DNA from: Psychroserpens luteus | GTDB taxonomy: Bacteria > Bacteroidota > Bacteroidia > Flavobacteriales > Flavobacteriaceae | Direction: 5' to 3' | NCBI RefSeq assembly: GCF_015319355.1 | Contig: NZ_JADILU010000005.1 | Coordinates: 409,601 to 473,600, forward strand | DNA length: 64,000 nt | Shown here: positions 9,041-18,371 of the stretch, piece after piece | How positions within the stretch are numbered: the first letter of the stretch is position 1 | Layout of the letters: every line of letters starts with the position of its first letter | Notes under the pieces: model-generated | Told to the model about the DNA's origin: nothing | What the model saw: the letters and a program-made list of their open reading frames with translations, nothing else | Database searches by the model: none | Program-made: the position numbers and the translations under genes

Positions 9041-9610
9041 TCAGATGATTTTATTCACTTCCTTTTTCAACTCACCCAAAACTTCCTCCTCAAACCAAGG
9101 ATTCTTTGTCAACCAAAACCGATTTCTCGGACTAGGATGTGGCAACGTAAAATATTTAGGCAAATACTCTTTATAGTTAGCAACTGTTTCCGTCAATGTA
9201 CGTTTGGCTAGTTCTTGCAAGTAATATTTTTGAGCATACATCCCAATTAAAATAACCAATTCCACATTTTCCATATGGTCAAATAAAGGTTGGTGCCATT
9301 GTGGAGCACATTCTTTTCTGGGTGGTAAATCACCACTTTTTCCTTTTCCTGGATAGCAAAATCCCATTGGTATTATAGCGAATTTGGTTTCGTCATAAAA
9401 ATCCTCATCTGTGACATTTAACCATTTACGTAGTTGTTTACCACTTGCATCATCCCAAGGGATTCCTGATTCATGAACTTTTATTCCTGGAGCTTGACCA
9501 ACAATTACAATTTTAGAATCTTGATGTGCTGTAACTATTGGACGTGGACCAAGTGGTAAATGCGCTTCGCAGATTTTGCATTGTCGTATATCGTGTAATA
9601 GTTTTTCCAT
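9041..9610 (-). CDS. Uracil-DNA glycosylase family protein
   Basis: 189 aa from the chosen start. It has the uracil-DNA glycosylase superfamily fold signature: motif GQAPGIKVHESGIPWDD, central IPMGFCYPGKG and C-terminal LPHPSPRNR. It also has a CxxC (CKIC) near the N-terminus and further cysteines, as in the iron-sulfur-bearing small UDG families, so it may be a family 4/5-like or UdgX-like enzyme. The upstream in-frame ATG at 9631 lies inside an interspersed repeat, which makes ATG 9610 (MEKLLHDIRQ) the likelier start. Confidence 0.82.
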   Translation of the reverse strand: MEKLLHDIRQCKICEAHLPLGPRPIVTAHQDSKIVIVGQAPGIKVHESGIPWDDASGKQLRKWLNVTDEDFYDETKFAIIPMGFCYPGKGKSGDLPPRKECAPQWHQPLFDHMENVELVILIGMYAQKYYLQELAKRTLTETVANYKEYLPKYFTLPHPSPRNRFWLTKNPWFEEEVLGELKKEVNKII

Positions 9611-9626
9611 TACTAAAGTGTGTTTT

Positions 9627-9700
9627 GTCATTCAGAAGGAGGAAACGACTGAAGAATCTTTCATAAAAGGAAAGAGATTCTTCACTTCGTTCTGAATGAC
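9627..9700. repeat. Inverted pair of interspersed GTCATTC repeats
   Basis: GTCATTCAG...GAAGAATCTTTC on the left and GAGATTCTTC...CTGAATGAC on the right form a long imperfect inverted repeat between the glycosylase and rsmI genes. As RNA it would fold into a strong hairpin. It contains an in-frame ATG upstream of the glycosylase gene. Confidence 0.7.
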
Positions 9701-9705
9701 AATAA

Positions 9706-10389
9706 TTAATTACCCTTTGAAGGCTTTCCTCCAACAATAATCACAATCTCGCCTTTTGGTGGTTTATTCGTGTAATGTTCTAAAACTTCTTTTGCAGTTC
9801 CTCTCACAGTTTCTTCGTAGAGTTTTGTGAGTTCTCGAGATACTGAAACAGGACGCTGTTCTCCAAAATATTCACAAAAATGAGTGAGTGTTTTTATGAG
9901 TTTATGCGGACTTTCATAAAAAATGATGGTTCGGGTTTCTTCCGCAAGTAATAACAATCTCGTTTGTCGTCCTTTTTTTACAGGTAGAAATCCTTCAAAT
10001 ACAAATTTATCATTTGGCAATCCAGAGTTTACTAATGCTGGAACAAAAGCAGTTGCTCCAGGTAAACAATCTACTTCAATATCATTTTCTACGCATGCTC
10101 TAGTCAATAAAAATCCAGGATCTGAAATAGCTGGTGTTCCTGCATCACTGATGAGCGCAATTGTAATTCCACTTTTTAATTTCTGAATCAAATTATCAAC
10201 CATTTTATGCTCATTATGCATGTGATGGCTTTGCATTTGTGTACCAATCTCATAATGTTTTAATAGTTTTCCAGAGGTTCGCGTATCTTCAGCTAAAATT
10301 AAATCGACGTCCTTTAAAACTTCAACAGCACGAAAAGTCATGTCTTTTAAATTTCCGATAGGTGTTGGTACAATATAGAGTTTGCTCAT
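9706..10389 (-). CDS. rsmI: 16S rRNA (cytidine1402-2'-O)-methyltransferase
   Basis: 227-aa tetrapyrrole-methylase-fold SAM-dependent enzyme that 2'-O-methylates C1402 in the 30S decoding centre. Hallmarks: LYIVPTPIGNLKDMTFRA at the start, LAEDTRTSGKLL, ALISDAGTPAISDPG, CLPGATAFVPALVNSGLP and FYESPHKL. Full length for the shorter family members. Confidence 0.95.
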   Translation of the reverse strand: MSKLYIVPTPIGNLKDMTFRAVEVLKDVDLILAEDTRTSGKLLKHYEIGTQMQSHHMHNEHKMVDNLIQKLKSGITIALISDAGTPAISDPGFLLTRACVENDIEVDCLPGATAFVPALVNSGLPNDKFVFEGFLPVKKGRQTRLLLLAEETRTIIFYESPHKLIKTLTHFCEYFGEQRPVSVSRELTKLYEETVRGTAKEVLEHYTNKPPKGEIVIIVGGKPSKGN

Positions 10390-10484
10390 TTGGTAAGAGA
10401 TTTCATTTCAAATTTACAATGTTTTCATTTATATTGACGCAACCTTTATAGATATTTAGCATCTTTATAGAAACCAACTGTTTT

Positions 10485-13400
10485 ATGATTGAAAAAATTG
10501 TCCGCTTTACATTTTTCTTCCTTTGCTGTGCACAACTAAACGCACAAACAACAGATTTGTCAATTGTTGCTCAAGCTCAAAGTACAACAGGCACAGACAT
10601 TTCTCAGATTGAAATATTCGCAGATTTTCAATATATAGTGACGATTATAAACTCAGGGAATGCAGTTAGTAATGCTAGTTTTGAAATCATTATGGATGAG
10701 GATTTGCAAAACCTCGCACTTACAAGTATTACCTCTCAAAATAACACAGGAGGCGCTTCTAATGCTGGTGGTTTTAATTTATCTGCATCAAATGTATTGA
10801 CAGGAACGGTTGCAAATTTACCAACGGACTCTAGTGTAGACATAAAAATTGAAGTTACCGCACCTTCATCGGTTGGAGGTATTGCCATAAACGCATCGGT
10901 TTCTCCTCCAAACGGAACAACAGATACGAATACCAGTAACAATCAATCTTTAATTTCTATTGATGTTATTGATATTGATATCAACTTTTCTATTACTCAT
11001 CAACAAATTTCTCCTACGGTAGGAACACCAATACCATCATGGAATTCTCCTGTAACCTATCGATTTACAATTACTAATAATAGTGAGATAGATTTCCCTG
11101 TAGATGCCATTGAAGCGCGATTAACTTTGCTGACTAATTTAGATTATGGACGACCTAATATTCAGCTTTTATCTGTGGAATGTATAGAAGCAACCAATGG
11201 CACAGAATGTCCAAATGTTGCTGGTATATCTGGAAATCCTGTTTTGTTAAGTGCAACTGTAAATCTGTTAACCTATTTGACACCACATGTTTATACTGCA
11301 GGTGGATCTATTACTTTTGAGGTTGTGTATCAATTTTTAGACCCTTCTTGCGCTATAGAATTAAATCCAATTAATGTACAAAGCAGAGTAGAAATCACTT
11401 TGGATCATACTAATTCTGGTAATAGTCTTTCTAATCCAATAGTTACAAATCTTTTAGAATCTCAATTATGTCAAACTACAGATGTTTGCATAGACACCAT
11501 ACAAACAGATCCAGATCCTATAACTTTAGTCAATTGGAACGAAGAAGTCACTTTTGAAACAACCGTTTGCAACAATGGACCATTAGATGCAAATGTTTCA
11601 TTTTTTCTGCAAAATTTAGCTCCAACAATAGAATGGGATATTTTATCTGTAGCGTGTATTGGAACAACAGGAACCATAACTTGTGATGATGTTAATATCA
11701 ATAACAATAACATTTTTTGGGTGAGTGACGCATTTATAATGCCTGTAGATGCAACTGTTACTGTGAGAACAATCGCGGTTTTTCTAGAACCTGATTGCTC
11801 TCCAAGTACTGAGCCTAATCAAGCACTCATTAGAAGTGGTATTAATGTTTTAGAATCAGATATTTTAGATTCTAATATTACAAATAATACTCAAAACGAT
11901 TATGTATCATTGCCAGCAACTTCTGCTTGTGAGACTGTTAATCTTAATGTAACAAAAACACAAATAAACCCAGAATTACCAAATGGCCAATCTGCTCAAA
12001 ACCCTATGGAATTGGGTGAAGTTACTTATGAAATCACAGTAAATAACCCAAGTGATTTAGATACCTTTATTGAATTACAGGAATTTATTCCTGGACCAGG
12101 AATGGTTGCTTATACAGGTACATTAGTATCTGTCGATTGTATATCAACTACAGGAACTGCGTCTTGTTTTGAAATTCTAAATACCAATATTGGTGTAGAG
12201 TTTGATGGCATTCCTCAAGGAGGAGAACCAGATACGTTTTGGGAAATTTTGCCAGAAGATAATTGGAGTTTGCCAGCAAATAGTTCTGTTACTTTTGAGC
12301 TTACTGTACTTTGGGATACCGATTGTTCTGTAAATCCAATTCCTGTAACTAATGCTGTAAATGTAAGTAATGCAAATAGTAATGTAGATAATGACTTAAA
12401 TGATAATGAAGCAGAAGTCGTCACCTTTTTTGCGCCTTGTGTCGATTTGGTGGTTCAAACTTTTCCAGAATTTACTCAAGTAAATGTCAATGAACCTTTT
12501 GATTGGATTATAGATATTACCAACAGTGTAAACAGCTCAAATGCCATAAACATCGCCTTTGAAGATACCGTAAATGATGTGTTTACAATTACAGGAACAC
12601 CAACCTGTGTGGTCACCAACGGAAATGCAACTTGTATCACAAATCTCACAACAAATAACAACAGTGTTACAGGAACTATTGCAAATATGGATGCTGGCTC
12701 AACCATTAGAATTAGAATTCCAGTTACTGCACCAAGTTTTGGAGGTGCTTATAATAATATTGCAATTGCAACACCAGACGACAATGATAATCGCGAAGTA
12801 TCTCCAGAAACTAATACCTCAATTAGTAACATTCAGGTTGTTGCACCAAAACTTCTAAAAAGTTACAACCCTTCAACAATTACAGTTGGAGAGCAGAGCA
12901 CACTAACGTTTACAGTCAATAATCTTTCTGATAATTCATCACAAATCAATATTTCGTTTACAGATGTTTTTCCTTCGGAAATTACGCTAACCTCACAACC
13001 GCAATGGGTCACACAAAATGGCTGTACTGCAAATTTTGTAGGTAATAGTGGAGATAATTTTTCTGGTATTTCAAATTTGATGTTTCCAGAAGGTGTAGCC
13101 TCTTGTACTTTTAGTGTTGATGTGACTTCTAATACTCCTGGAGTTTATCTAAACGATACTAATAATTTTGAAAATCAAAACAATATAGACACGTCCCAAA
13201 CTAATGCAACACTTACCGTTTTAGATGATGGCTCAGATGTTGACATAGAAATACTTAAAAATGTATTTCCTCAAGAAGCTTCCATTGGAGATCAGGTGAC
13301 ATTTCAAATTACAGCCACAAATATTGGTACTACGCAAGCTACAAACATTGAAATTCTTGATATGTTTCCTAATGGGATGAACTTTGTGTCTGCGTCAGCT

Positions 13401-13880
13401 TCCGAAGGAATATTTGATAATTCAACCTTTATATGGACAATTGATGCGCTATCAAGTAATCAATCTGAAACTTTAACTATTGTCGCTCAAGTAACATCAA
13501 GTACAGAGTTATTAAACGTTGCATCACTTAGTTCTTTAAATGAACCAGATAGAGATGCTACTAATAATATGGATGATGCTGAAGTTACTGTTGATAACTG
13601 CTTTTATATCACAGATGGATTATCACCAAATAACGACGGACTAAATGATACCTTCTATATTGAGTGTATTGAAGAGTTTCCAGACAATAAACTTAAAATA
13701 TACAATAGATATGGTGTTCAAATCTATGAAAGTAACAATTACTTAAATGATTGGGACGGTAAACCAAATATGGGAATTCCATCAACATCAGAGAAACTTC
13801 CTGTTGGGACTTATTTCTACATACTAGATTTAAATACTGGACAAAAACCTTTAATAGGTTGGTTGTACCTCAACTATTAA
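10485..13880 (+). CDS. Large secreted DUF11-repeat protein with T9SS type B C-terminal domain
   Basis: 1131 aa. A signal peptide (FFFLCCAQLNAQ) is followed by about seven to eight beta-sandwich repeats of the DUF11/conserved-repeat type (for example SIGDQVTFQITATNIGTTQA), with paired cysteines within repeats. The last ~90 residues form a gliding-motility-associated (CHU_C, type B) sorting domain: ITDGLSPNNDGLNDTFYI, LKIYNRYGVQIYES, and a final GWLYLNY. The protein should pass the outer membrane through the type IX system and stay on the surface, probably in adhesion or matrix. Monocistronic by layout. Confidence 0.88.
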   Translation: MIEKIVRFTFFFLCCAQLNAQTTDLSIVAQAQSTTGTDISQIEIFADFQYIVTIINSGNAVSNASFEIIMDEDLQNLALTSITSQNNTGGASNAGGFNLSASNVLTGTVANLPTDSSVDIKIEVTAPSSVGGIAINASVSPPNGTTDTNTSNNQSLISIDVIDIDINFSITHQQISPTVGTPIPSWNSPVTYRFTITNNSEIDFPVDAIEARLTLLTNLDYGRPNIQLLSVECIEATNGTECPNVAGISGNPVLLSATVNLLTYLTPHVYTAGGSITFEVVYQFLDPSCAIELNPINVQSRVEITLDHTNSGNSLSNPIVTNLLESQLCQTTDVCIDTIQTDPDPITLVNWNEEVTFETTVCNNGPLDANVSFFLQNLAPTIEWDILSVACIGTTGTITCDDVNINNNNIFWVSDAFIMPVDATVTVRTIAVFLEPDCSPSTEPNQALIRSGINVLESDILDSNITNNTQNDYVSLPATSACETVNLNVTKTQINPELPNGQSAQNPMELGEVTYEITVNNPSDLDTFIELQEFIPGPGMVAYTGTLVSVDCISTTGTASCFEILNTNIGVEFDGIPQGGEPDTFWEILPEDNWSLPANSSVTFELTVLWDTDCSVNPIPVTNAVNVSNANSNVDNDLNDNEAEVVTFFAPCVDLVVQTFPEFTQVNVNEPFDWIIDITNSVNSSNAINIAFEDTVNDVFTITGTPTCVVTNGNATCITNLTTNNNSVTGTIANMDAGSTIRIRIPVTAPSFGGAYNNIAIATPDDNDNREVSPETNTSISNIQVVAPKLLKSYNPSTITVGEQSTLTFTVNNLSDNSSQINISFTDVFPSEITLTSQPQWVTQNGCTANFVGNSGDNFSGISNLMFPEGVASCTFSVDVTSNTPGVYLNDTNNFENQNNIDTSQTNATLTVLDDGSDVDIEILKNVFPQEASIGDQVTFQITATNIGTTQATNIEILDMFPNGMNFVSASASEGIFDNSTFIWTIDALSSNQSETLTIVAQVTSSTELLNVASLSSLNEPDRDATNNMDDAEVTVDNCFYITDGLSPNNDGLNDTFYIECIEEFPDNKLKIYNRYGVQIYESNNYLNDWDGKPNMGIPSTSEKLPVGTYFYILDLNTGQKPLIGWLYLNY

Positions 13881-13884
13881 TCAT

Positions 13885-14637
13885 TTACTCAAACTTACGT
13901 TCAACAATATTTAGAAAGCGTATTTCAAATTCTTCTTTTCCTGCCCAATTATTATAATCTGGTTTAACAATATCCTTAAGAAGGTGTGATGCCTCTTGAA
14001 AAGAATTGGTCGTATTTAATTGAGATAAAACACGTTCGTAATCTTCAATCTTACCATTAAACAAATGCTTTATAAAGGCTAGTTTATCATTGAGACCTAT
14101 GTTTAATCCGCCATTTTTGAGTTTATCATTTAATGACTTTCTAAAATTCTCATTAGCTTGATCTACAGGTTCAAAAACAGGAATTTCCTCAAAGCCAGCA
14201 GTAATATCTTCTAAATGTGTTTTTGGTGCTTCTGGTGTTTTGAGTTTTTCTTTATCTGCAAAAGCAGTTTCAATCATATCATCTACTTGCTCAGACTCTT
14301 GTGGCATTTGAGCAAACATATCTTTAATTTTCTCCATGACTGGTTCGTAAATACCATCATCTTCTTGTTCATCTAGATTGACATAAATTTTATCGTCATG
14401 CTCAATATTGTCACTTACTTTATTATTAAATGCGGTATCTAACATTCCAAAAAATGAAGAATCGTTTCCAATTGTTGGTAAATGACCTTCAAAATTCTCG
14501 TTTGCGAATTTGAGAACACTTAGTTTTTCATATAAAATTCCAGCTTCTGCATGTAATTTTACAACATCTTCTTTTCCTTTAAGCTTTAAAATTCTATGTG
14601 CAATGCTTATTAAGTCGGCTTCAAGCTTCTTCTTCAT
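13885..14637 (-). CDS. Conserved hypothetical Bacteroidota protein
   Basis: 250 aa, no signal peptide or membrane segment, highly acidic and helical. The N-terminal ~50 residues (KLEADLISIAHRILKLKGKE) and C-terminal ~80 residues (LNDKLAFIKHLFNGKIEDYE, ending WAGKEEFEIRFLNIVERKFE) look folded, joined by an acidic low-complexity linker. I recognise it only as a protein type found next to tdk in flavobacteria. Function unknown. Confidence 0.75.
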   Translation of the reverse strand: MKKKLEADLISIAHRILKLKGKEDVVKLHAEAGILYEKLSVLKFANENFEGHLPTIGNDSSFFGMLDTAFNNKVSDNIEHDDKIYVNLDEQEDDGIYEPVMEKIKDMFAQMPQESEQVDDMIETAFADKEKLKTPEAPKTHLEDITAGFEEIPVFEPVDQANENFRKSLNDKLKNGGLNIGLNDKLAFIKHLFNGKIEDYERVLSQLNTTNSFQEASHLLKDIVKPDYNNWAGKEEFEIRFLNIVERKFE

Positions 14638-14678
14638 AACTTTTATTTTTTATTCCCGATTAGGTTTTTGATTTTTAA

Positions 14679-14686
14679 TAAATTTG
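14679..14686 (+). promoter_or_regulatory. Candidate -7 promoter element for tdk-alr
   Basis: TAAATTTG matches TAnnTTTG, 53 nt before the tdk start and divergent from the hypothetical gene at 13885. No -33 element is assigned. Confidence 0.4.
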
Positions 14687-14739
14687 CTTCACCTTTATAA
14701 AAACGAACCATATGTTTGTTTTAGTGTTAAAATTACAAA

Positions 14740-15378
14740 ATGTTTCTCGAAAATACAGTAAATCAGAAAGAACAATTTGGATGGATTGAAGTCATTTGTG
14801 GCTCAATGTTTTCTGGCAAAACCGAAGAATTAATTCGCAGGCTTAAACGTGCGCAATTTGCAAAGCAAAAGGTTGAAATTTTCAAACCTGCAGTTGATGT
14901 ACGTTATGATGAAGAGATGGTAGTCTCTCATGATGCCAATGAGATAAGATCTACTCCAGTGCCTGCTGCTGCTAATATTCAAATTTTGGCAGATGGCTGT
15001 GATGTTGTTGGTATAGACGAAGCTCAGTTTTTTGACGATGAGATTGTTAGAGTTTGTAATGACCTAGCTAATAAAGGGATTCGTGTTATTGTTGCTGGGT
15101 TGGATATGGATTTTAAAGGTAATCCTTTTGGTCCTATGCCAAATTTAATGGCTACAGCAGAGTATGTCACTAAAGTCCATGCTGTTTGTACTAGAACAGG
15201 AAATTTAGCACAATATAGTTATAGAAAAGCCTCAAGTGAAGCGCTCGTTTTATTAGGTGAAGTTGACGAATATGAACCGCTTAGTCGTGCAGCGTATTAC
15301 AAAGCAATGTTACGTGAAAAATTACCTCAAATGAAGGTTAATGACCCACAAGAAATCCCAAATAAAGACGGTAAATAA
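14740..15378 (+). CDS. tdk: Thymidine kinase
   Basis: 212-aa type II thymidine kinase for pyrimidine salvage. The P-loop is [15 protein letters not shown] (about residues 22-36), the Walker B-like segment is [12 protein letters not shown], and the lid contains [14 protein letters not shown]. The second zinc-binding CxxC expected in many family members is not obvious here; only the cysteine in VCTRTG is seen. One nucleotide separates it from alr, so the two are coupled. Confidence 0.93.
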   Translation: MFLENTVNQKEQFGWIEVICGSMFSGKTEELIRRLKRAQFAKQKVEIFKPAVDVRYDEEMVVSHDANEIRSTPVPAAANIQILADGCDVVGIDEAQFFDDEIVRVCNDLANKGIRVIVAGLDMDFKGNPFGPMPNLMATAEYVTKVHAVCTRTGNLAQYSYRKASSEALVLLGEVDEYEPLSRAAYYKAMLREKLPQMKVNDPQEIPNKDGK

Positions 15379-15379
15379 A

Positions 15380-16489
15380 ATGCCTAAAGCTAGAGAAACT
15401 GTTTTAGAAATAGATTTAAAAGCGCTCAAACATAATTATGAGTATATTAAATCAAAACTTAAGAGTAATACCAAAATATTAGCGGTAGTTAAGGCATTTG
15501 CCTATGGTAGTGATGCTAATGAGATTGCTAATTATTTACAAAATTTAGAAGTAGATTATTTTGCAGTTGCTTACCTTAGTGAAGGCGTTGCTCTTCGTGA
15601 TGCTGGAATTAAAACACCAATTTTAGTACTCCATCCTCAAGCTATAAATTTTAAAACCTTAATTGAACGTTGCTTAGAACCGAGTTTGTATAACGCTAAA
15701 ATTTTAAATGAATTTATAACTATTGCTTCCAAAGAAAAACAAAGCAACTATCCTGTTCATATTAAATTTAATACTGGACTCAATAGATTAGGTTTTGGAG
15801 AAAATGAAGTGGATTATGTGGTTTCTAAAGCTTCGGAAACATCTGCCATTAAAGTGAAATCTATTTTTTCACATTTAGCTGCAAGCGAAGATCTCACTGA
15901 AAAAGCATTTACAGAGCGTCAAATAAAAACATTTAAGTCTATTTCAGAAAAATTCTCTAACGCTATTGGCTATAAGCCTATATTACATTTAGCAAATACA
16001 TCTGGTATTTTAAACTATCCTGAAGCACATTTAGACATGGTGAGAACTGGCATTGGGCTGTATGGTTATGGAAATTCTGAAAAAGAAAATGAACACCTAA
16101 TTCCTATTGCAACACTCAAATCTGTCATTTCCCAAATTCATATTATCAAAAAAGGAGAAACCGTAGGCTACAATAGAGCATATAAAAGTGACGGTTTAAT
16201 AAAAACAGCTACAATACCAATTGGTCATGCAGATGGAATTGGCAGACAATATGGTAATAAAAAAGGCTTTGTTACTATAAATGGAAAAAAAGCACTAATC
16301 ATTGGAAATGTTTGTATGGATATGATTATGATTGATATCACAGATATTGATTGCCATGAAGGTGATGAAGTTATTATTTTTGGTAATCACCCTAACGCTT
16401 CTCAATTTGCACGAACAGCAAATACAATATCCTACGAAATTATCACCGCAATCTCACAACGCGTAAAACGCTTAATTATAGATAATTAG
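15380..16489 (+). CDS. alr: Alanine racemase
   Basis: 369-aa PLP-dependent alanine racemase supplying D-alanine for peptidoglycan. The PLP lysine is in KILAVVKAFAYGS (about residue 37), the catalytic tyrosine in ETVGYNRAYKS, and the C-terminal beta domain has NVCMDMIMIDITD and TISYEIITAISQRV. I place the start at 15380 (MPKARETVLE), 1 nt after the tdk stop; an ORF start at 15341 would overlap tdk and add residues not typical of the family. D-alanine is also the classic substrate of Dlt systems, of which a variant lies at 57.6 kb. Confidence 0.93.
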   Translation: MPKARETVLEIDLKALKHNYEYIKSKLKSNTKILAVVKAFAYGSDANEIANYLQNLEVDYFAVAYLSEGVALRDAGIKTPILVLHPQAINFKTLIERCLEPSLYNAKILNEFITIASKEKQSNYPVHIKFNTGLNRLGFGENEVDYVVSKASETSAIKVKSIFSHLAASEDLTEKAFTERQIKTFKSISEKFSNAIGYKPILHLANTSGILNYPEAHLDMVRTGIGLYGYGNSEKENEHLIPIATLKSVISQIHIIKKGETVGYNRAYKSDGLIKTATIPIGHADGIGRQYGNKKGFVTINGKKALIIGNVCMDMIMIDITDIDCHEGDEVIIFGNHPNASQFARTANTISYEIITAISQRVKRLIIDN

Positions 16490-16566
16490 ATAATTTACAT
16501 TAAAAACTGTGACTTTTTAACTACATTAGTGTCTTATAATTATCTAACTAATAAATATTAAAAATT

Positions 16567-16971
16567 ATGTTGAAAGAATTTAAGAATTTCATTATGACAG
16601 GTAATGTCATAGATTTTGCAGTTGCTGTTATTATGGCTGGTGCTCTAGGTGCTGTTATAAACGGTTTCGTTTCTAAAATTGCTATGCCACTTATTGGTTT
16701 AGCAACTGGAGGGAAGAGTTTCTCGGACATGTTTTGGACTCCAGGAGATGAAGTTTATGCAACAGTTGCAGCTGCCAAAGAAGCAGGCGTTGCGGCTGTA
16801 GAATATGGTGCATGGATTGACACCATCGTTAGTTTAATCGTAGTTGGTTTTGTAATGTTTATGCTTGTAAAAGCTTACAACAAAACAAAAAAACCAGTTG
16901 AAGCTCCGGCTCCAGCAGGACCATCTGATAATGATTTATTAATGGAAATCAGAGACGCATTAAAAAAATAA
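16567..16971 (+). CDS. mscL: Large-conductance mechanosensitive channel MscL
   Basis: 134 aa, full length. Amphipathic N-terminal helix (MLKEFKNFIMTGNVIDFAVAV), TM1 with the gating-pore glycines (IMAGALGAVINGFVSKI), periplasmic loop, TM2 (IVSLIVVGFVMFMLVKAYNK) and the cytoplasmic helix ending EIRDALKK. It releases osmolytes on hypo-osmotic shock. A strong terminator follows. Confidence 0.96.
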   Translation: MLKEFKNFIMTGNVIDFAVAVIMAGALGAVINGFVSKIAMPLIGLATGGKSFSDMFWTPGDEVYATVAAAKEAGVAAVEYGAWIDTIVSLIVVGFVMFMLVKAYNKTKKPVEAPAPAGPSDNDLLMEIRDALKK

Positions 16972-17015
16972 TGACTTATAGCTTACCGCTACATTATATA
17001 TTTTAATTAAACTTA

Positions 17016-17045
17016 AACCGCTTCATAACTGAAGCGGTTTTTTTT
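17016..17045 (+). terminator. Rho-independent terminator after mscL
   Basis: AACCGCTTC (17016-17024) and GAAGCGGTT (17031-17039) form a perfect 9-bp stem with a 6-nt loop followed by a T run. Confidence 0.92.
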
Positions 17046-17179
17046 ATTGAATTCTTAAAATTTTGATTTTAAAATCATTAAACCTCACTTAATAACTAGT
17101 TTTTTTAACAAAAAAAGTATGTTTCTAAAATGGTTTAATCTAATAAAAACTATAATTTTATCCTTTAAAATCTCATATT

Positions 17180-18169
17180 ATGAAAGTTGCTGTAGTTGGT
17201 GCCACTGGTTTAGTTGGCGAAGTCATGCTTAAAGTTCTTGCTGAACGTAATTTCCCTATTTCAGAATTAATTCCTGTTGCTTCAGAGCGCTCAATTGGGA
17301 AGCTAATTTCGTTTAAAGATAAGGACTATGAAGTGGTTGGGATGCAAACTGCTATTGACATGAAACCTAATGTAGCATTATTTTCTGCAGGTGGTGATAC
17401 GTCCTTAGAATGGGCTCCAAAATTTGCTGAAGCTGGTATTACTGTTATTGATAATTCTTCGGCTTGGAGAATGGATCAATCAAAAAGACTCGTTGTTCCT
17501 GAGATTAATGCTGATCAATTAACTTCCGAAGATAAAATTATTGCAAATCCAAATTGCTCAACCATACAAATGGTTTTGGCTTTAGCTCCTCTTCATAAAA
17601 AATACAAAATCAAACGTATTGTTGTGTCTACATACCAATCTATTACAGGAACTGGTATAAAAGCTGTAAAACAATTAGAAAATGAGATGGCTGGTATCAA
17701 AGGTGAAATGGCATATCCTTATCCTATTCACCAAAATGCAATTCCACATTGTGATGTCTTTGAAGACAATGGTTATACAAAAGAGGAAATGAAATTGGTG
17801 AGAGAAACGCAGAAAATATTGGATGATCGCACTATTGCAGTAACAGCAACTGCTGTAAGAATTCCTACTGCTGGCGGACACAGTGAGGCTATAAATGTTG
17901 AATTTGAGAATGATTTTGATTTAGTTGAAGTAAGGCATTTATTAAACAATTCTCCAGGAATAGTTGTGCAAGACAATATAGATGTAAATACATATCCAAT
18001 GCCAATTTATGCTAACGGAAAAGATGATGTTTTCGTTGGTAGAATTCGTCGTGATGGTTCACAACCCAACACTCTAAATTTATGGGTTGTAAGTGATAAT
18101 CTTAGAAAAGGTGCTGCAACAAATACCATTCAAATTGCTGAACATTTATTAAAACGAAATTTATTATAG
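17180..18169 (+). CDS. asd: Aspartate-semialdehyde dehydrogenase
   Basis: 329 aa. It reduces aspartyl phosphate to aspartate semialdehyde for lysine/DAP, threonine and methionine. NADP-binding GATGLVGEVMLKVL at the N-terminus, active-site cysteine in IIANPNCSTIQMV (about residue 127), substrate-binding STYQSITGTG and active-site histidine in RIPTAGGHSEAINVE. Monocistronic by spacing. Confidence 0.95.
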   Translation: MKVAVVGATGLVGEVMLKVLAERNFPISELIPVASERSIGKLISFKDKDYEVVGMQTAIDMKPNVALFSAGGDTSLEWAPKFAEAGITVIDNSSAWRMDQSKRLVVPEINADQLTSEDKIIANPNCSTIQMVLALAPLHKKYKIKRIVVSTYQSITGTGIKAVKQLENEMAGIKGEMAYPYPIHQNAIPHCDVFEDNGYTKEEMKLVRETQKILDDRTIAVTATAVRIPTAGGHSEAINVEFENDFDLVEVRHLLNNSPGIVVQDNIDVNTYPMPIYANGKDDVFVGRIRRDGSQPNTLNLWVVSDNLRKGAATNTIQIAEHLLKRNLL

Positions 18170-18242
18170 TGACTTCACATTTTTAGGTAGGGTTTTGTAG
18201 ACTCAAATTGTTTTATTAGTAGAAACATTATGATGTTATTTT

Positions 18243-18290
18243 ACAACAAGTGATTTTTATGGTTTTTTCAACCAAACCACTTCTTGTTGT
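18243..18290. terminator. Long hairpin between asd and the diheme lipoprotein gene
   Basis: ACAACAAG (18243-18250) pairs with CTTGTTGT (18283-18290), and inner GGTT/AACC pair as well. There is no clean T run, so it may be a terminator of asd or a leader structure. Confidence 0.4.
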
Positions 18291-18371
18291 CTGATAAAAA
18301 GCGCATTACAACTAATTAATTATATTTAGAATTAGTTTGTAATTATATTTACTATCCAAATTTTACTATAA

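Noticed and set aside
15341-15379. Extended N-terminus for alanine racemase
   Set aside because: It would overlap tdk by 38 nt and add residues not usual in Alr; ATG 15380 follows the tdk stop by 1 nt.
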